Assembly: GCF_036010505.1 (NCBI RefSeq)
Contig: NZ_CP108569.1
Location: 868,001 to 932,000, forward strand
Direction of reading: 5' to 3'
DNA from: Streptomyces sp. NBC_01197
Lineage (GTDB): Bacteria; Actinomycetota; Actinomycetes; Streptomycetales; Streptomycetaceae
Length of the DNA: 64,000 nucleotides
The notes below the pieces were generated by a model. The model was given only the letters and a program-made list of their open reading frames with translations, made no database searches and was not told the origin of the DNA. This document shows, in pieces, positions 8,903 to 18,418 of the stretch; the stretch's first letter is position 1, and each line of letters opens with the position of its first letter. The translations under genes were made by a program, and so were the position numbers.

Positions 8903-9937
8903 TTGCCCGATCCGATCCACGGCTCCCGGCCGACTCTGGAAGCCGTCGCGGCCCGCGCGGGCGTGTCGCGGGCGACGGCCTCGCGCGTCGTCAACGGCGG
9001 CGCCGGGGTGCGGCAGCCGCTGGTGGACCGGGTCCGGCAGGCTGTCGCGGAACTCGGCTACGTACCGAATCACGCGGCCAGGACGCTCGTCACCCGGCGC
9101 AACGGCGCGGTCGCGGTCATCATCGCCGAGCCGGAGATCCGGATCTTCTCGGACCCGTTCTTCTCCCAGCAGCTGCGCGGCATCAGCCGCGAACTGACCT
9201 CCCATGACTCGCAGTTGGTGCTGCTCCTGGTGGAGGGCAGGAAGGACTACGACCGGATCGGCCGCTATCTGGCGGGCGGCCATGTGGACGGTGCGCTGGC
9301 CTTCTCCCTGCACACTGAGGATCCGCTGCCCGCGGTGATCCACCGGGCCGGAATCCCCACGGTCTTCGGCGGCCGGCCGGCGTGGGCGGGCCCGGAGTCC
9401 GGTCTCGCACTGCCCTACGCCGACTGCGACAACCGGGGCGGCGCCCGCACGGCGGTCCAGCATCTGGTCTCGCTCGGACGCCGGCACATCGCGCACATCG
9501 CGGGCCCGCAGGACCAGACATCGGGGATCGACCGGCTGGACGGCTACCGGGATGTACTGCTGGACGTCGACCCCGAGCTCACCGGACAGGGGGCCTTCAC
9601 AGCGGAGAGCGGCGCCGCCGCGATGGCCGGGCTGCTTGAGCGGCGTCCGGAGGTGGACGCGGTGTTCGCGGCCAACGATCTGATGGCCTCGGGGGCGCTC
9701 CAGGTCCTGCGGGAACACGGCAGGCGGGTCCCCCACGACGTCGCCGTGGTGGGGTTCGACGACATGGAGAAGGTCGCGGAGTGCACCGACCCACCGCTGA
9801 CGACGGTCCGTCAGGACATCGAGGGCATGGGGCGGTTGATGGTACGGATGCTGCTCCGCGGCCTGGACGGGGACAGCGTCACGCCGCCGGATTCCGTGAT
9901 CATGCCGACCGGTCTGGTACGCCGGGCCTCGGCCTGA
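8903..9937 (+). CDS. LacI family transcriptional regulator
   Basis: A 344-residue regulator. The N-terminal helix-turn-helix reads T-L-E-A-V-A-A-R-A-G-V-S-R-A-T-A-S-R-V-V-N and is followed by a periplasmic-binding-protein-like sugar domain ending in a typical V-G-F-D-D core. TTG 8903 is the likely start because GAGGAG stands six bases upstream. No sugar transporter or glycosidase adjoins it, so the effector and targets cannot be read from context. Its 3' end overlaps the convergent MpaB-like gene by 38 bases. Confidence 0.9.
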   Translation: MPDPIHGSRPTLEAVAARAGVSRATASRVVNGGAGVRQPLVDRVRQAVAELGYVPNHAARTLVTRRNGAVAVIIAEPEIRIFSDPFFSQQLRGISRELTSHDSQLVLLLVEGRKDYDRIGRYLAGGHVDGALAFSLHTEDPLPAVIHRAGIPTVFGGRPAWAGPESGLALPYADCDNRGGARTAVQHLVSLGRRHIAHIAGPQDQTSGIDRLDGYRDVLLDVDPELTGQGAFTAESGAAAMAGLLERRPEVDAVFAANDLMASGALQVLREHGRRVPHDVAVVGFDDMEKVAECTDPPLTTVRQDIEGMGRLMVRMLLRGLDGDSVTPPDSVIMPTGLVRRASA

Positions 9938-10817
9938 CGCCGGGCGCGCCGCCGGCCAGCGCGTCCCGGTGGCCGGCCCGGGCCGCACGGGCCAGCGGCA
10001 GATAGCGCACCCGCTCGGGAAGCACGGGCACCACGGCCCGCACACACCGGCCGAACCGGCGCAGCGCCCGCTCCTGGGAGGCCGTCCACTCCAGGCCGAT
10101 CGCCTGGCGCGCCTCCGGCGGCATCAGTCCCACGGTGACGAAACGCCGGAAGCGGGCCAGCGGCGGCAGCAGCACCGGCCAGAGCGTCCGGAGCAGCAGG
10201 CGGAGCGGCCGGGGGCCGCGGTCCGGGGGCGGTACGGGGCTGTCCGGGTCGGTCAGTTCCCGCACCACCGGGGTGGCCTCGATCTCGTCGGCCAGCATTT
10301 TCCGGTAGTACGGCCAGAACTCCTCGATGGTCTGCGGCATGTCCCGGTCGGCGATGCCGAGGATCCGCCCGACCTGGAGCCACTCCGCGTACAACTGCCG
10401 TTCCTGCGCGTCGGTGTAGGGGCGGCCGAGGTACTTCCGGCCCTGCAGGAAGACCGGGAAACCGGTGGCGTGCACCCAGGAGAAGGTGGCCGGAGCGAGC
10501 GCCTGGTACGGGCGGCCGCGGGTGTCGGTGCCGCGGATGGTCCGGTGCATACGGCGCAGCCTGCGTCCCTCTTCGGCGGCGGCCTCCCCGCCGTACACCC
10601 AGAGCTGCATCGAGCGCAGCGAGCGCTCGCCGCGGCCCCACGGATCGGTGCGGAAGACGGAGTACGCGTCGACCCCGGCGCCGACGGCCGGGTGGGCCAC
10701 CTGCATGGTCAGCGCCGCAGGCAGCGTGAGCAGCACCCGGATGTCACCGACCTCGCTCCACAGCACCCCGCCCGGCGGTGGCGGTGGCGGCCCTGTCGGC
10801 GTGGTGCGGCTGCTCAT
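9900..10817 (-). CDS. Oxygenase MpaB family protein (DUF2236)
   Basis: A 305-residue cytoplasmic protein of the DUF2236/MpaB group, which includes the latex-clearing oxygenase Lcp and fungal MpaB. Family landmarks are V-A-H-P-A-V-G near residue 45, D-P-W-G-R-G shortly after, and the central W-V-H-A-T-G-F segment. A His-rich haem-binding role is known for some members but has not been tested for this branch. ATG 10817 has GGGAG seven bases upstream. The N-terminus is proline-rich. The gene is convergent with the lacI-type gene and no operon partner is visible. Confidence 0.8.
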   Translation of the reverse strand: MSSRTTPTGPPPPPPGGVLWSEVGDIRVLLTLPAALTMQVAHPAVGAGVDAYSVFRTDPWGRGERSLRSMQLWVYGGEAAAEEGRRLRRMHRTIRGTDTRGRPYQALAPATFSWVHATGFPVFLQGRKYLGRPYTDAQERQLYAEWLQVGRILGIADRDMPQTIEEFWPYYRKMLADEIEATPVVRELTDPDSPVPPPDRGPRPLRLLLRTLWPVLLPPLARFRRFVTVGLMPPEARQAIGLEWTASQERALRRFGRCVRAVVPVLPERVRYLPLARAARAGHRDALAGGAPGVRPRPGVPDRSA

Positions 10818-11317
10818 GCGTGGGCTCCCGTCGCTGCTCCCGTCGGCCGTAGCGGGCTCCGGCCGGACGTCCGCTCTCTGTGTTCCAGTATGCGACGGAC
10901 GGGGTCGGAGGGGCGGGGGGGCCGGGAGGGGCTTCGTGGCCGGTGCCTCCCGGGGCAGGGCGTACGCCACCGGTCCCGGGCCCGACGTGCCCCGGCCAGG
11001 TGGCCGACGCGCGGTGGTTACCCCGGGTAACTTCAGCTGGTTCGATGTGCGGGCCACTCTGTCCCCGCTCCAGGAACGGGAGTTCCAGTGCCGCTTCCCT
11101 CGCTCCGCCTCCCCCGCGCGGGTCTTGCCGTCGCCCTCGTAGCGGCCGCGCCGGTCTCAGCCGCCCCGGCCGCCTCCGCCGCCCCGGCTCGGCGGGCGGC
11201 CCGGGCTTTCACACCCGGGCTTTCACAAGGCTGGTGGGACAGCAATACTGTTGCACCGGACCAGCCGAGTGATCGGCTCAGTGATCGGCCGGGTACCCGG
11301 GAAACGAGGCACAGGCA
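10818..11317. other. 500-base gap with repeats and a possible gene remnant
   Basis: No convincing intact gene is present. A GTG at 11088 with a good ribosome binding site (CGGGAG, five bases before) opens a frame whose first 35 residues look like a signal peptide (hydrophobic A-L-V-A-A-A-P-V-S-A). The frame then loses protein character and runs into the MerR gene. A 14-bp unit (CCCGGGCTTTCACA) is directly repeated at 11200-11213 and 11214-11227. A perfect inverted repeat AGCCGA-gtga-TCGGCT at 11263-11278 and a second GTGATCGGC at 11281 probably belong to the MerR promoter. Confidence 0.45.
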
Positions 11318-12079
11318 GTGGCGACCTGCCCCGACAACACGGCCGCGGCCCCCGCCGCGGCCCTCACGGTCGACGAACTGGCCGCGCGCGCCGGGGTGAC
11401 CGTCCGCACGGTCCGTTTCTACAGCGCGCGCGGCCTGCTCCCCCCGCCGGTGATCGGGCCGCGCCGCGTCGGACTTTACGGCCCCGCGCACCTGTCCCGT
11501 CTCGCACTCGTCGAGGAGCTGCGGAACCACGGGATGACACTCGCCGCGATCGAGCGCTATCTGCGGCAGCTCCCCGACGACCTGAGCGCACACGATCTGG
11601 CCATCCACCGCGCCGTGGTCGCCTCATGGGTGCCGGAGGGGGCGGACGAGGCGACCCGGGCGGAGCTGGAGCGCCGGGCCGGCCGGCCGCTGGCCGAGCC
11701 GGACATCGACCGGCTCGCGGCGATGAACGTACTGGAGCGGGTGGAGGGCGACAGGGACGCCTTCCGGGTGGATCCGGGGCTGCTGGCGCTCGGTGTGCAG
11801 CTGCTCGACGTGCCGATCCCCCACGAGACGATCCTGGCCGCGCGCACGGTGGTCCTGGAGCACACCCGCGCCGCGGCGAAGGAGCTGACCCGGCTCTTCC
11901 AGGACGAGGTGTGGGGGCCCTACCGGGAGCGCGAGAACGACCCCCAGGCGGTGGAGGCGATGCGGTCGCTCTCCGCCGACATACAGCCGATGGTCGTGCA
12001 GGCGCTGGTGACCGCGTTTCAGAAATCGCTGAAGGAAGAGCTGCGGGCCCGTTACTCGGACGGGCCCGCGACCCCCTGA
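11318..12079 (+). CDS. MerR family transcriptional regulator
   Basis: A 253-residue regulator with an N-terminal winged helix: L-T-V-D-E-L-A-A-R-A-G-V-T-V-R-T-V-R-F-Y, then R-G-L-L-P-P and R-L-A-L-V-E-E-L. A long helical C-terminal half has no metal-binding cysteine pair, so a small organic effector is more likely than a metal. It converges on the fadB-like gene with only 30 bases between stops. MerR regulators of fatty- or branched-acyl degradation are known, so control of the neighbouring beta-oxidation pair is plausible but unproven. GTG 11318 is the most likely start; the ribosome binding site is modest. Confidence 0.87.
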   Translation: MATCPDNTAAAPAAALTVDELAARAGVTVRTVRFYSARGLLPPPVIGPRRVGLYGPAHLSRLALVEELRNHGMTLAAIERYLRQLPDDLSAHDLAIHRAVVASWVPEGADEATRAELERRAGRPLAEPDIDRLAAMNVLERVEGDRDAFRVDPGLLALGVQLLDVPIPHETILAARTVVLEHTRAAAKELTRLFQDEVWGPYRERENDPQAVEAMRSLSADIQPMVVQALVTAFQKSLKEELRARYSDGPATP

Positions 12080-12109
12080 CCGGGCTGTGAATCAGTTCCG
12101 GCCTGTGAC

Positions 12110-14281
12110 TCAGCTGTCGCTGAACGTCTCGCCCCTCTCGGCCTTCCCGACCAGCAGCGCGGGCGGCGCGAACCGCTCCCCGTACCGCTCGGCGAGTTCA
12201 CGGGCGCGTGCCACGAAGCCCGGCAGGCCGCCCTCGTATCCGTTGATGTACTGGAGCACACCGCCGGTCCAGCCCGGGAAGCCGATGCCGAGGATCGAGC
12301 CGATATTGGCGTCGGCGACCGAGGTCAGGACGCCCTCCTCCAGGCAGCGGACGCTGTCCAGGGCCTCGGAGAAGAGCATCCGCTCCTTCATGTCGGTGAA
12401 GGGGACATCCGCCCCGGGCTTGGTGAAGTGCTCGCGCAGCCCCGGCCAGAGACCGGTCCGCTTGCCGTCCTCGTACTCGTAGAACCCCGCTCCCCCGCTG
12501 CGGCCCGTCCGGCCGAACTCGTCGACCATCCGGTCGATGACCGCGTCCGACGGGTGCCCGGCCCAGGTGCCGCCCGCCTCCTCGGTGGCTCGCTTCGCCT
12601 CGTTGCGGATCTTGCGCGGCAGGGTGAGCGTCAGTTCGTCCATCAGCGAGAGCACCTTGGCCGGATAGCCGGCCTGGGCGGCGGCCTGCTCGACCGACGC
12701 GGGCTCGACGCCCTCGCCGATCATGGCCACGCCCTCGTTGATGAACTGGCCGATGACGCGCGAGGTGAAGAACCCGCGGGAGTCGTTGACGACGACCGGG
12801 GTCTTGTTGATCCGGCGTACGAGGTCGAAGGCGCGTGCCAGCGCCTCGTCGCCGGTCCGCTCGCCCTTGATGATCTCGACCAGCGGCATCTTGTCCACGG
12901 GCGAGAAGAAGTGCAGCCCGATGAAGTCGCTCTGCCGCTCGACGCCTTCGGAGAGCAGTGTGATGGGGAGCGTGGAGGTGTTGGAGCAGAGCAGGGCGTC
13001 GGGCTCGATGACGCCCTCGATCTCCTGGAACACCTTGCGCTTGAGCGCCACGTCCTCGAAGACCGCCTCGATCACCGCGTCACAGCCCGCGAGGTCGGCC
13101 GGGTCGCCGGTCGGGGTGATGCGGGCGAGCAGGGCGTCCCGCTGGTCCTCAGTGGTGCGGCCGCGCGAGAGCGCCTTCGCGAGCAGCTTCTCCGAGTACG
13201 CCTTGCCCTTCTGCGCGGCCTCGGCCGACACGTCCTTGAGGACGACGTCGATCCCGGCGCGCGCACAGGAGTAGGCGATACCCGCGCCCATCATCCCGGC
13301 GCCGAGCACGGCCACCTTGCGGACCTCGCGTGGTTCGATGCCCGGGGGGCGGCTGGCACCGGAGTTGACCGCCTGGAGGTCGAAGAAGAACGCCTGGATC
13401 ATGTTCTTCGCGGTCTGTCCGGTGACCAGCTCGGTGAAGTACCTGGCCTCGATGGTCAGCGCCGTCTCGAAGTCGACCTGTGAGCCTTCGACGGCCGCGG
13501 CGAGGATGTTGCGCGGCGCGGGATAGGGGGCGCCCTGCAGCTGCTTCTTCAGGTTGGCGGGGAAGGCGGGCAGATTGGCGGCGAACTTCGGGTTGGACGG
13601 GGTGCCGCCGGGGATCTTGTACCCCTTGACGTCCCAGGGCTGCTGCGACTCGGGGTGGGCGTCGATGAAGGCGTGCGCCTGCGTCAGCATCTCGTCCGCC
13701 GTGGCCGCGACTTCGTGAACCAGGCCGTTCTCCAGAGCGCGCCGCGGGTTGTAACGGGTGCCCTGCAGGAGCACTTTGAGCAACGCGTCGGCGATGCCCA
13801 TCAGCCGTACGGTCCGGGTGACGCCTCCTCCGGCGGGCAGCAGACCGAGGGTGACCTCGGGCAGGCCGATCCTGGAGCCAGGCGCGTCGAGGGCGATGCG
13901 GTGGTGGCTGGCGAGGGCGATCTCGTAACCGCCGCCGAGCGCCGAGCCGTTGATCGCGGCGACGACCGGCTTCCCCAGTGTCTCGATGCGGCGCAGCGAG
14001 TTCTTGATGGCCGTACCGGTGTCGAAGACCTGCTGGGCCAGGTCGGGACCGACCTGGATCATGTCCTTGAGGTCGCCGCCCGCGAAGAAGGTCTTCTTGG
14101 CGGAGGTGTAGATGATGCCGCGGATGGAGTCCTTCTCGGCCTCCGCGCGGTCGGCGACGGCCGCGATCGACTCCTTGAACGCCTGGTTCATGGTGTTCGC
14201 GGACTGGTTGGGGTCGTCGAGGACCAGGGTGACGACGCCGGTCCCGTCCTGTTCCCAGCGGATGGTGGTGTTCTCGCTCAT
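12110..14281 (-). CDS. fadB: Fatty-acid oxidation multifunctional protein: enoyl-CoA hydratase / 3-hydroxyacyl-CoA dehydrogenase
   Basis: A 723-residue fusion. The N-terminal crotonase domain (about 1-290) keeps the oxyanion loops (F-F-A-G-G-D-L, A-L-G-G-G-Y-E) and the catalytic glutamate in G-L-P-E-V-T-L-G-L. The NAD-binding domain starts with G-A-G-M-M-G-A-G-I near 345 and carries the catalytic His in G-L-H-F-F-S-P-V. The C-terminal dehydrogenase domain follows. It would catalyse the hydration and NAD-dependent oxidation steps of beta-oxidation. The start is ATG 14281. The thiolase gene ends 46 bases upstream on the same strand, giving an operon for all steps after acyl-CoA dehydrogenation. 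Confidence 0.93.
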   Translation of the reverse strand: MSENTTIRWEQDGTGVVTLVLDDPNQSANTMNQAFKESIAAVADRAEAEKDSIRGIIYTSAKKTFFAGGDLKDMIQVGPDLAQQVFDTGTAIKNSLRRIETLGKPVVAAINGSALGGGYEIALASHHRIALDAPGSRIGLPEVTLGLLPAGGGVTRTVRLMGIADALLKVLLQGTRYNPRRALENGLVHEVAATADEMLTQAHAFIDAHPESQQPWDVKGYKIPGGTPSNPKFAANLPAFPANLKKQLQGAPYPAPRNILAAAVEGSQVDFETALTIEARYFTELVTGQTAKNMIQAFFFDLQAVNSGASRPPGIEPREVRKVAVLGAGMMGAGIAYSCARAGIDVVLKDVSAEAAQKGKAYSEKLLAKALSRGRTTEDQRDALLARITPTGDPADLAGCDAVIEAVFEDVALKRKVFQEIEGVIEPDALLCSNTSTLPITLLSEGVERQSDFIGLHFFSPVDKMPLVEIIKGERTGDEALARAFDLVRRINKTPVVVNDSRGFFTSRVIGQFINEGVAMIGEGVEPASVEQAAAQAGYPAKVLSLMDELTLTLPRKIRNEAKRATEEAGGTWAGHPSDAVIDRMVDEFGRTGRSGGAGFYEYEDGKRTGLWPGLREHFTKPGADVPFTDMKERMLFSEALDSVRCLEEGVLTSVADANIGSILGIGFPGWTGGVLQYINGYEGGLPGFVARARELAERYGERFAPPALLVGKAERGETFSDS

Positions 14282-14327
14282 GGTGTGGCTGCTCCGTGAG
14301 GGCCGTGGGTCGTGGGAAGGGACGCGG

Positions 14328-15542
14328 TCAGAGACGCTCGACGACGGTGGCGACACCCATACCGCCGCCGACGCAGAGCGTGGCGAGGCCGTACCGCTGG
14401 TCGCGGCGCTCCAGTTCGTCGATGAGGGTGCCGAGGATCATCGCGCCGGTGGCGCCGAGCGGATGTCCCAGGGCGATGGCGCCGCCGTTGACATTGAGCT
14501 TGTCCAGCGGGAGTTCCATGTCCCGGGCGAAGCGCAGCACGACACCGGCGAAGGCTTCGTTGATCTCCACGAGGTCGATGTCGCCGATGGACAGACCGGC
14601 CTTGGCCAGCGCCTTGCGGGTGGCGGGCGCGGGCCCGGTCAGCATGATCGTCGGTTCCGATCCCGAGACGGCGGCCGAGACGATACGGGCCCTGGGGGTC
14701 AGTCCGTACCGTTCGCCGACCTCGCCGGAGCCGATGGCGACCAGCGAGGCGCCGTCCACGATGCCGGAGGAATTGCCCGCGTGGTGGACGTGGTTGATCT
14801 TCTCGACCCAGTGGTACTTCTGCAGCGCCACCGCGTCGAAGCCGCCCATCTCGCCGATGGCGGCGAAGGACGGCTTGAGGGCGGCCAGCGATTCGGCGGT
14901 GGTGCCCGGCCGCAGGTGGTCGTCGTGGTCCAGGACGACCAGGCCGTTCCGGTCGGTGACGGGGACGACGGAGCGGGCGAACCGGCCGTCCTTCCACGCC
15001 TCGACGGCCCGCTCCTGCGAGAGCGCGGCGTAGGAGTCGACGTCGTGCCGGGTGAAGCCCTCGATGGTGGCGATGAGGTCGGCGCCGACGCCCTGGGGTG
15101 CGAAGCCGGTGTCCCAGTTGGTCATCGGGTCCATCGCCCAGGCTCCGCCGTCGGAGGCCATCGGGACGCGGGACATCGACTCGACCCCGCCCGCCAGGAT
15201 CAGGTCCTCCCAGCCGGAACGGACCTTCGCGGCGGCCAGGTTGACGGCTTCCAGGCCGGAGGCGCAGAAGCGGTTCTCCTGGACACCGGCCACCGTGTCG
15301 GGGAGGCCGGCCGCGACGGCCGCCGTGCGGGCGATGTCGGAGCCCTGGTCGCCGACCGGGCTGACCACACCGAGCACGATGTCGTCGATGGCCGCCGGAT
15401 CGAGACCGGGGAACCTGCGGCGCAGCTCATGGATCAGCCCGACGACCAGGTCGATCGGCTTGGTGCCGTGCAGGGCGCCATTGGCCTTTCCGCGCCCGCG
15501 TGGGGTGCGGATCGCGTCGTACACAAACGCTTCGGTACTCAA
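14328..15542 (-). CDS. fadA: Acetyl-CoA C-acyltransferase (3-ketoacyl-CoA thiolase)
   Basis: A 404-residue thiolase. The nucleophilic Cys lies in E-N-R-F-C-A-S-G-L near residue 93. The C-terminal catalytic motifs are [13 protein letters not shown] and C-V-G-G-G-M-G. It cleaves 3-ketoacyl-CoA to acetyl-CoA and a shortened acyl-CoA, completing the cycle with the downstream fadB-like protein. I chose TTG 15542, where the family N-terminus S-T-E-A-F begins and AAAGG stands eight bases upstream. No acyl-CoA dehydrogenase gene lies beside the pair. Confidence 0.93.
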   Translation of the reverse strand: MSTEAFVYDAIRTPRGRGKANGALHGTKPIDLVVGLIHELRRRFPGLDPAAIDDIVLGVVSPVGDQGSDIARTAAVAAGLPDTVAGVQENRFCASGLEAVNLAAAKVRSGWEDLILAGGVESMSRVPMASDGGAWAMDPMTNWDTGFAPQGVGADLIATIEGFTRHDVDSYAALSQERAVEAWKDGRFARSVVPVTDRNGLVVLDHDDHLRPGTTAESLAALKPSFAAIGEMGGFDAVALQKYHWVEKINHVHHAGNSSGIVDGASLVAIGSGEVGERYGLTPRARIVSAAVSGSEPTIMLTGPAPATRKALAKAGLSIGDIDLVEINEAFAGVVLRFARDMELPLDKLNVNGGAIALGHPLGATGAMILGTLIDELERRDQRYGLATLCVGGGMGVATVVERL

Positions 15543-15714
15543 GACGGCAGCCTTTCGGAAATGCGGATCGGGATGCTGATCGGGATGCGGTTCGCGATAC
15601 GGCGGGTGGGCGTCGGGCGAGGAGCGAGCGGCCGGTGATCTCCTCCATGATCCGGTCTCCCCGGCCATGGCGCTCGTCCGGACGGACTGGAGATCCGAAC
15701 GGCGCCCGGCCCGG

Positions 15715-16863
15715 TCAGCACGGTCGCCGGGCCGGCCCGGCCGGTCCGGTGAGGCCCGGCACGTCCCAGTCCCGGGCGACCTCGGCCGTGTCGGCACCGG
15801 GCTGGGCGGGTCCGAGCCGTACGGAACCGGGGGTGGCGGAGAACCTCGGCGCGGGCGCGGGCTGTGTGATCCCGCTGTGTTCGGTGAACGTCCCGCGGGC
15901 GGCGAGATGCGGGTGTTCCGGCGCCTCACGCAGCGAGAGCACCGGCGCCACACACGCGTCGGACCCATCGAAGAGCGCCGTCCACTCCGCCCGGGTGCGG
16001 GTCAGGAAACGGGCGGCGATGGTCTCGCGCAGTCCGTCCCAGCGTGCGAGATCCTTGCGGGCCGGGGCTTCGGGCGCGATGCCGAGCAGCTGTACGAACT
16101 CTTCGTAGAACTGCGGCTCCAGGGCGCCCACGGCCATGTACTCGCCGTCCGACGTCTCGTAGCTGCCGTAGAACGGACAGCCCCCGTCGAGCAGGTTCGC
16201 CCCGCGCCTGTCCTGCCAGCCGCCCGCCGCCAGCATCCCGTGGATCATGGTGGCGAGGTGCGCGGCGCCGTCCACGATCGCGGCGTCGACCACCTGCCCC
16301 GCTCCCCCCTCGGTACGCGCGTGCTGGAGCGCGGCGAGGATGCCGATGACCAGATAGAGCGAGCCGCCCGCGTAGTCACCGACCAGGTTGGCGGGGACGG
16401 TGGGCGGCTCACCGGGGCTGCCGATCATCCCGAGGGTGCCGGTGACGGCGATATACGCGATGTCGTGCCCGGCGCGTTCCGCGAGCGGCCCCTCCTGCCC
16501 CCAGCCGGTCATCCGTCCGTACACGAGCTTCGGATTGCGGGCGTGGCACTCCAGCGGGCCGACGCCGAGACGCTCGGCGACGCCCGGCCGGTAACCCTCG
16601 ATCAGGATGTCGGCGCGCTCCACGAGTCCGAGGACGCGGGCGGGCCCGTCGTCGGCCTTGAGGTCGATGAGCACGGAGCGTTTGTTGCGGTTGGTGAGGT
16701 CGTACGCCGGGTTGACCGCGAGTCCGGTGCCGCCCGGCCGGTCGACGCGTACGACGTCGGCGCCGAGGTCAGCGAGGACCATCGCGGCGAAAGGACCGGG
16801 CCCGATCCCCGCCAGCTCGACCACCCGGACTCCCGCCAGCGGGCCGGTCCCTGCCTCTGCCAT
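15715..16863 (-). CDS. CaiB/BaiF CoA-transferase family protein, probable alpha-methylacyl-CoA racemase
   Basis: A 382-residue class III CoA-transferase fold. Its order and spacing match the M. tuberculosis racemase MCR, with the catalytic-type His133 in A-G-H-D-I-A-Y and Asp163 in [15 protein letters not shown] lies just before. Such racemases epimerise the alpha-methyl group of branched and sterol side-chain acyl-CoAs so that beta-oxidation can proceed. This fits its position upstream of the thiolase/fadB pair on the same strand, 172 bases away. A true CoA-transferase cannot be excluded by sequence alone. The start is ATG 16863. Confidence 0.85.
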   Translation of the reverse strand: MAEAGTGPLAGVRVVELAGIGPGPFAAMVLADLGADVVRVDRPGGTGLAVNPAYDLTNRNKRSVLIDLKADDGPARVLGLVERADILIEGYRPGVAERLGVGPLECHARNPKLVYGRMTGWGQEGPLAERAGHDIAYIAVTGTLGMIGSPGEPPTVPANLVGDYAGGSLYLVIGILAALQHARTEGGAGQVVDAAIVDGAAHLATMIHGMLAAGGWQDRRGANLLDGGCPFYGSYETSDGEYMAVGALEPQFYEEFVQLLGIAPEAPARKDLARWDGLRETIAARFLTRTRAEWTALFDGSDACVAPVLSLREAPEHPHLAARGTFTEHSGITQPAPAPRFSATPGSVRLGPAQPGADTAEVARDWDVPGLTGPAGPARRPC

Positions 16864-16909
16864 CACGCCCCCAGGACTGTGACACAACTGATGTGACACC
16901 GATGATGTT

Positions 16910-16923
16910 AAGAACGTGTTCCA
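16910..16923. promoter_or_regulatory. KstR-like palindrome in the racemase/ROK divergent region
   Basis: AAGAACGTGTTCCA contains the perfect 10-bp palindrome GAAC-gt-GTTC. It matches the mycobacterial KstR consensus TnnAACnnGTTnnA at all fixed positions except the first T. It lies 47 bases upstream of the racemase start. KstR controls sterol catabolism in mycobacteria, but no KstR gene is present in this window. Confidence 0.35.
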
Positions 16924-16942
16924 CTCCGCACAAGGCTTCTGG

Positions 16943-16958
16943 CTGAGCATCCGCTTAG
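16943..16958. promoter_or_regulatory. Imperfect palindrome upstream of the ROK regulator
   Basis: CTGAGC-atcc-GCTTAG is symmetric except for one position and ends 36 bases before the ROK gene start. It could be an autoregulatory operator. Confidence 0.3.
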
Positions 16959-16994
16959 TGAGGAAGTGCGGGGTCGCATAGGCTCAGCGGCGAT

Positions 16995-18233
16995 ATGACC
17001 AACAACCTCACGCCACTCGGTCCCAAGGCCGACAAGGACACCGTACGGCGGCACAATCTCAGTCTGGTGCTGCGCGCCGTGCGGGAGCAGGGCGAGGCCA
17101 CCCGGGCGGGTGTCGCCACACGGGTGGGGCTGACCCGGGCGGCCGTCTCGTCCCTGGTCGAACAGCTCCTTGAGAGCGGCTTCCTCGCGGAGTCGGGCAA
17201 GACGTTCAGCGGGCAGGCCGGGCGGCCCGGCACGGTGCTCAGACCCGCCCGCACGGGGGTGGCGGGCGTCGGCGTCGAGATCAACGTCGACTACGTGTCG
17301 GTCTGTGTGGTGGACCTGGCGGGCACCGGCCGCGTACGCCTGACCGAGCACCTCGACAACCGGGGCACGCCGCCGGCCGGTGTACTGGCCCGCGCCGCCC
17401 GGGTCGCGGCGCGGGCACTGGAGTCGGCCCGGGAGCAGGACCTGCGGCCCGTCGGCGTCCAGCTGGCGCTGCCCGGTCTGGTCTCCGGCGGGACCGTGCG
17501 CCAGGCGCCCAACCTCGGCTGGAACTCGGTGGCGGCCGAGGGGGTCTTCGCCCAGGCGCTCTCCGCGCTGCGCCCGGACAGCCGTCCGCTGCCGGTCAGT
17601 TCGGAGAACGAGGCCAATCTGGCCGCGCTGGCCGAGCTGTGGTTCGGCGGGCTCGGCACGATCCGCAGTTTCCTCTATCTGACCGGCGAGATAGGGGTGG
17701 GCGGCGCCCTGGTGCTGGACGGTGAACTGCTGCGCGGTGCGCATGGGTTCGCCGGTGAGATCGGCCATGTGGTGGTGGATCCGGCGGGTCCGGAGTGCCG
17801 GTGCGGCTCGCGCGGCTGCCTGGAGCAGTACGCGGGCCAGTCGGCGCTGCTGTGGGCCGCCGGGATCGACGAGAGCGCCGGACCGTTGGGTGTCGCGGAG
17901 CTGGAGCGGCGGGCGCACTCCGGCGACGAGCGCACCGTGGCCGCCATCTCGGAGGCCGGCGTGGCGCTGGGGCGGGTGCTGTCGGGAGCCGTGAATCTCT
18001 TCGACCCGGACGCGGTGGTGCTCGGCGGGATCTACCGCGGTCTGATGCCCTGGCTGGCGCCGGGCGCCGACCGGGAGCTGACCGGCAGGGTGATATCCGG
18101 GCTCTGGGCACGCGGCAGCGGCAGGCTGCGCGCCTCATCGGTCTCGGGGGACGCGGCGCGCGGCGCGGCGGCGCTGATCGTCCAGGAGGTGCTGGCCGAT
18201 CCGGTCGCGTACGCGGAGCAGCGGGCGGGGTGA
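16995..18233 (+). CDS. ROK family transcriptional regulator
   Basis: A 412-residue protein with an N-terminal MarR-like winged helix (T-R-A-G-V-A-T-R-V-G-L-T-R-A-A-V-S-S-L-V) joined to a ROK sugar-kinase-like domain. The ROK zinc motif C-R-C-G-S-R-G-C-L-E is present near residue 270. ROK regulators usually repress sugar uptake or catabolic genes and respond to a sugar or sugar phosphate. The next gene, convergent, encodes a secreted N-acetylglucosaminidase, so an amino-sugar ligand is conceivable but not shown. The start is ATG 16995. Confidence 0.9.
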   Translation: MTNNLTPLGPKADKDTVRRHNLSLVLRAVREQGEATRAGVATRVGLTRAAVSSLVEQLLESGFLAESGKTFSGQAGRPGTVLRPARTGVAGVGVEINVDYVSVCVVDLAGTGRVRLTEHLDNRGTPPAGVLARAARVAARALESAREQDLRPVGVQLALPGLVSGGTVRQAPNLGWNSVAAEGVFAQALSALRPDSRPLPVSSENEANLAALAELWFGGLGTIRSFLYLTGEIGVGGALVLDGELLRGAHGFAGEIGHVVVDPAGPECRCGSRGCLEQYAGQSALLWAAGIDESAGPLGVAELERRAHSGDERTVAAISEAGVALGRVLSGAVNLFDPDAVVLGGIYRGLMPWLAPGADRELTGRVISGLWARGSGRLRASSVSGDAARGAAALIVQEVLADPVAYAEQRAG

Positions 18234-18357
18234 GAGCGCGCCGGGTGGCCACTGGCCCGACGGCCTGAGCGCACGCCGGGTGACCACCGGGCACGCTCCT
18301 ACGTGTACCCCGACTCCCGTGCGCCGTAGCCGATTTCGCAGCGCTGCCGGGACAGGC

Positions 18358-18396
18358 CGTGGGGACCCGGCGGTTCGTGGCCGCCCGGCCCCCACG
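18358..18396. terminator. Probable bidirectional terminator
   Basis: CGTGGGG and CCCCACG arms enclose a second paired segment (CCGGCGG with CCGCCCGG) with a few mismatches. It lies between the convergent ROK and N-acetylglucosaminidase genes. Confidence 0.55.
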
Positions 18397-18418
18397 CCCC
18401 TGCGCGGTGTTCCCGTGG

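Noticed and set aside
7223..10045. A 940-codon antisense frame under the M1 peptidase and LacI genes
   Set aside because: It has no motifs, is very rich in Arg/Gly/Val, and covers two confident genes and a strong terminator.
11088..11399. A short secreted protein gene starting at GTG 11088
   Set aside because: The start region is good, but the frame loses protein character after the signal peptide and runs 80 bases into the MerR gene. Reported only as a possible remnant.
12886..12902. A near match to TTGTC-N7-GACAA (TTGTC-N7-GAGAA)
   Set aside because: One arm is mismatched and the site lies inside the fadB coding sequence.
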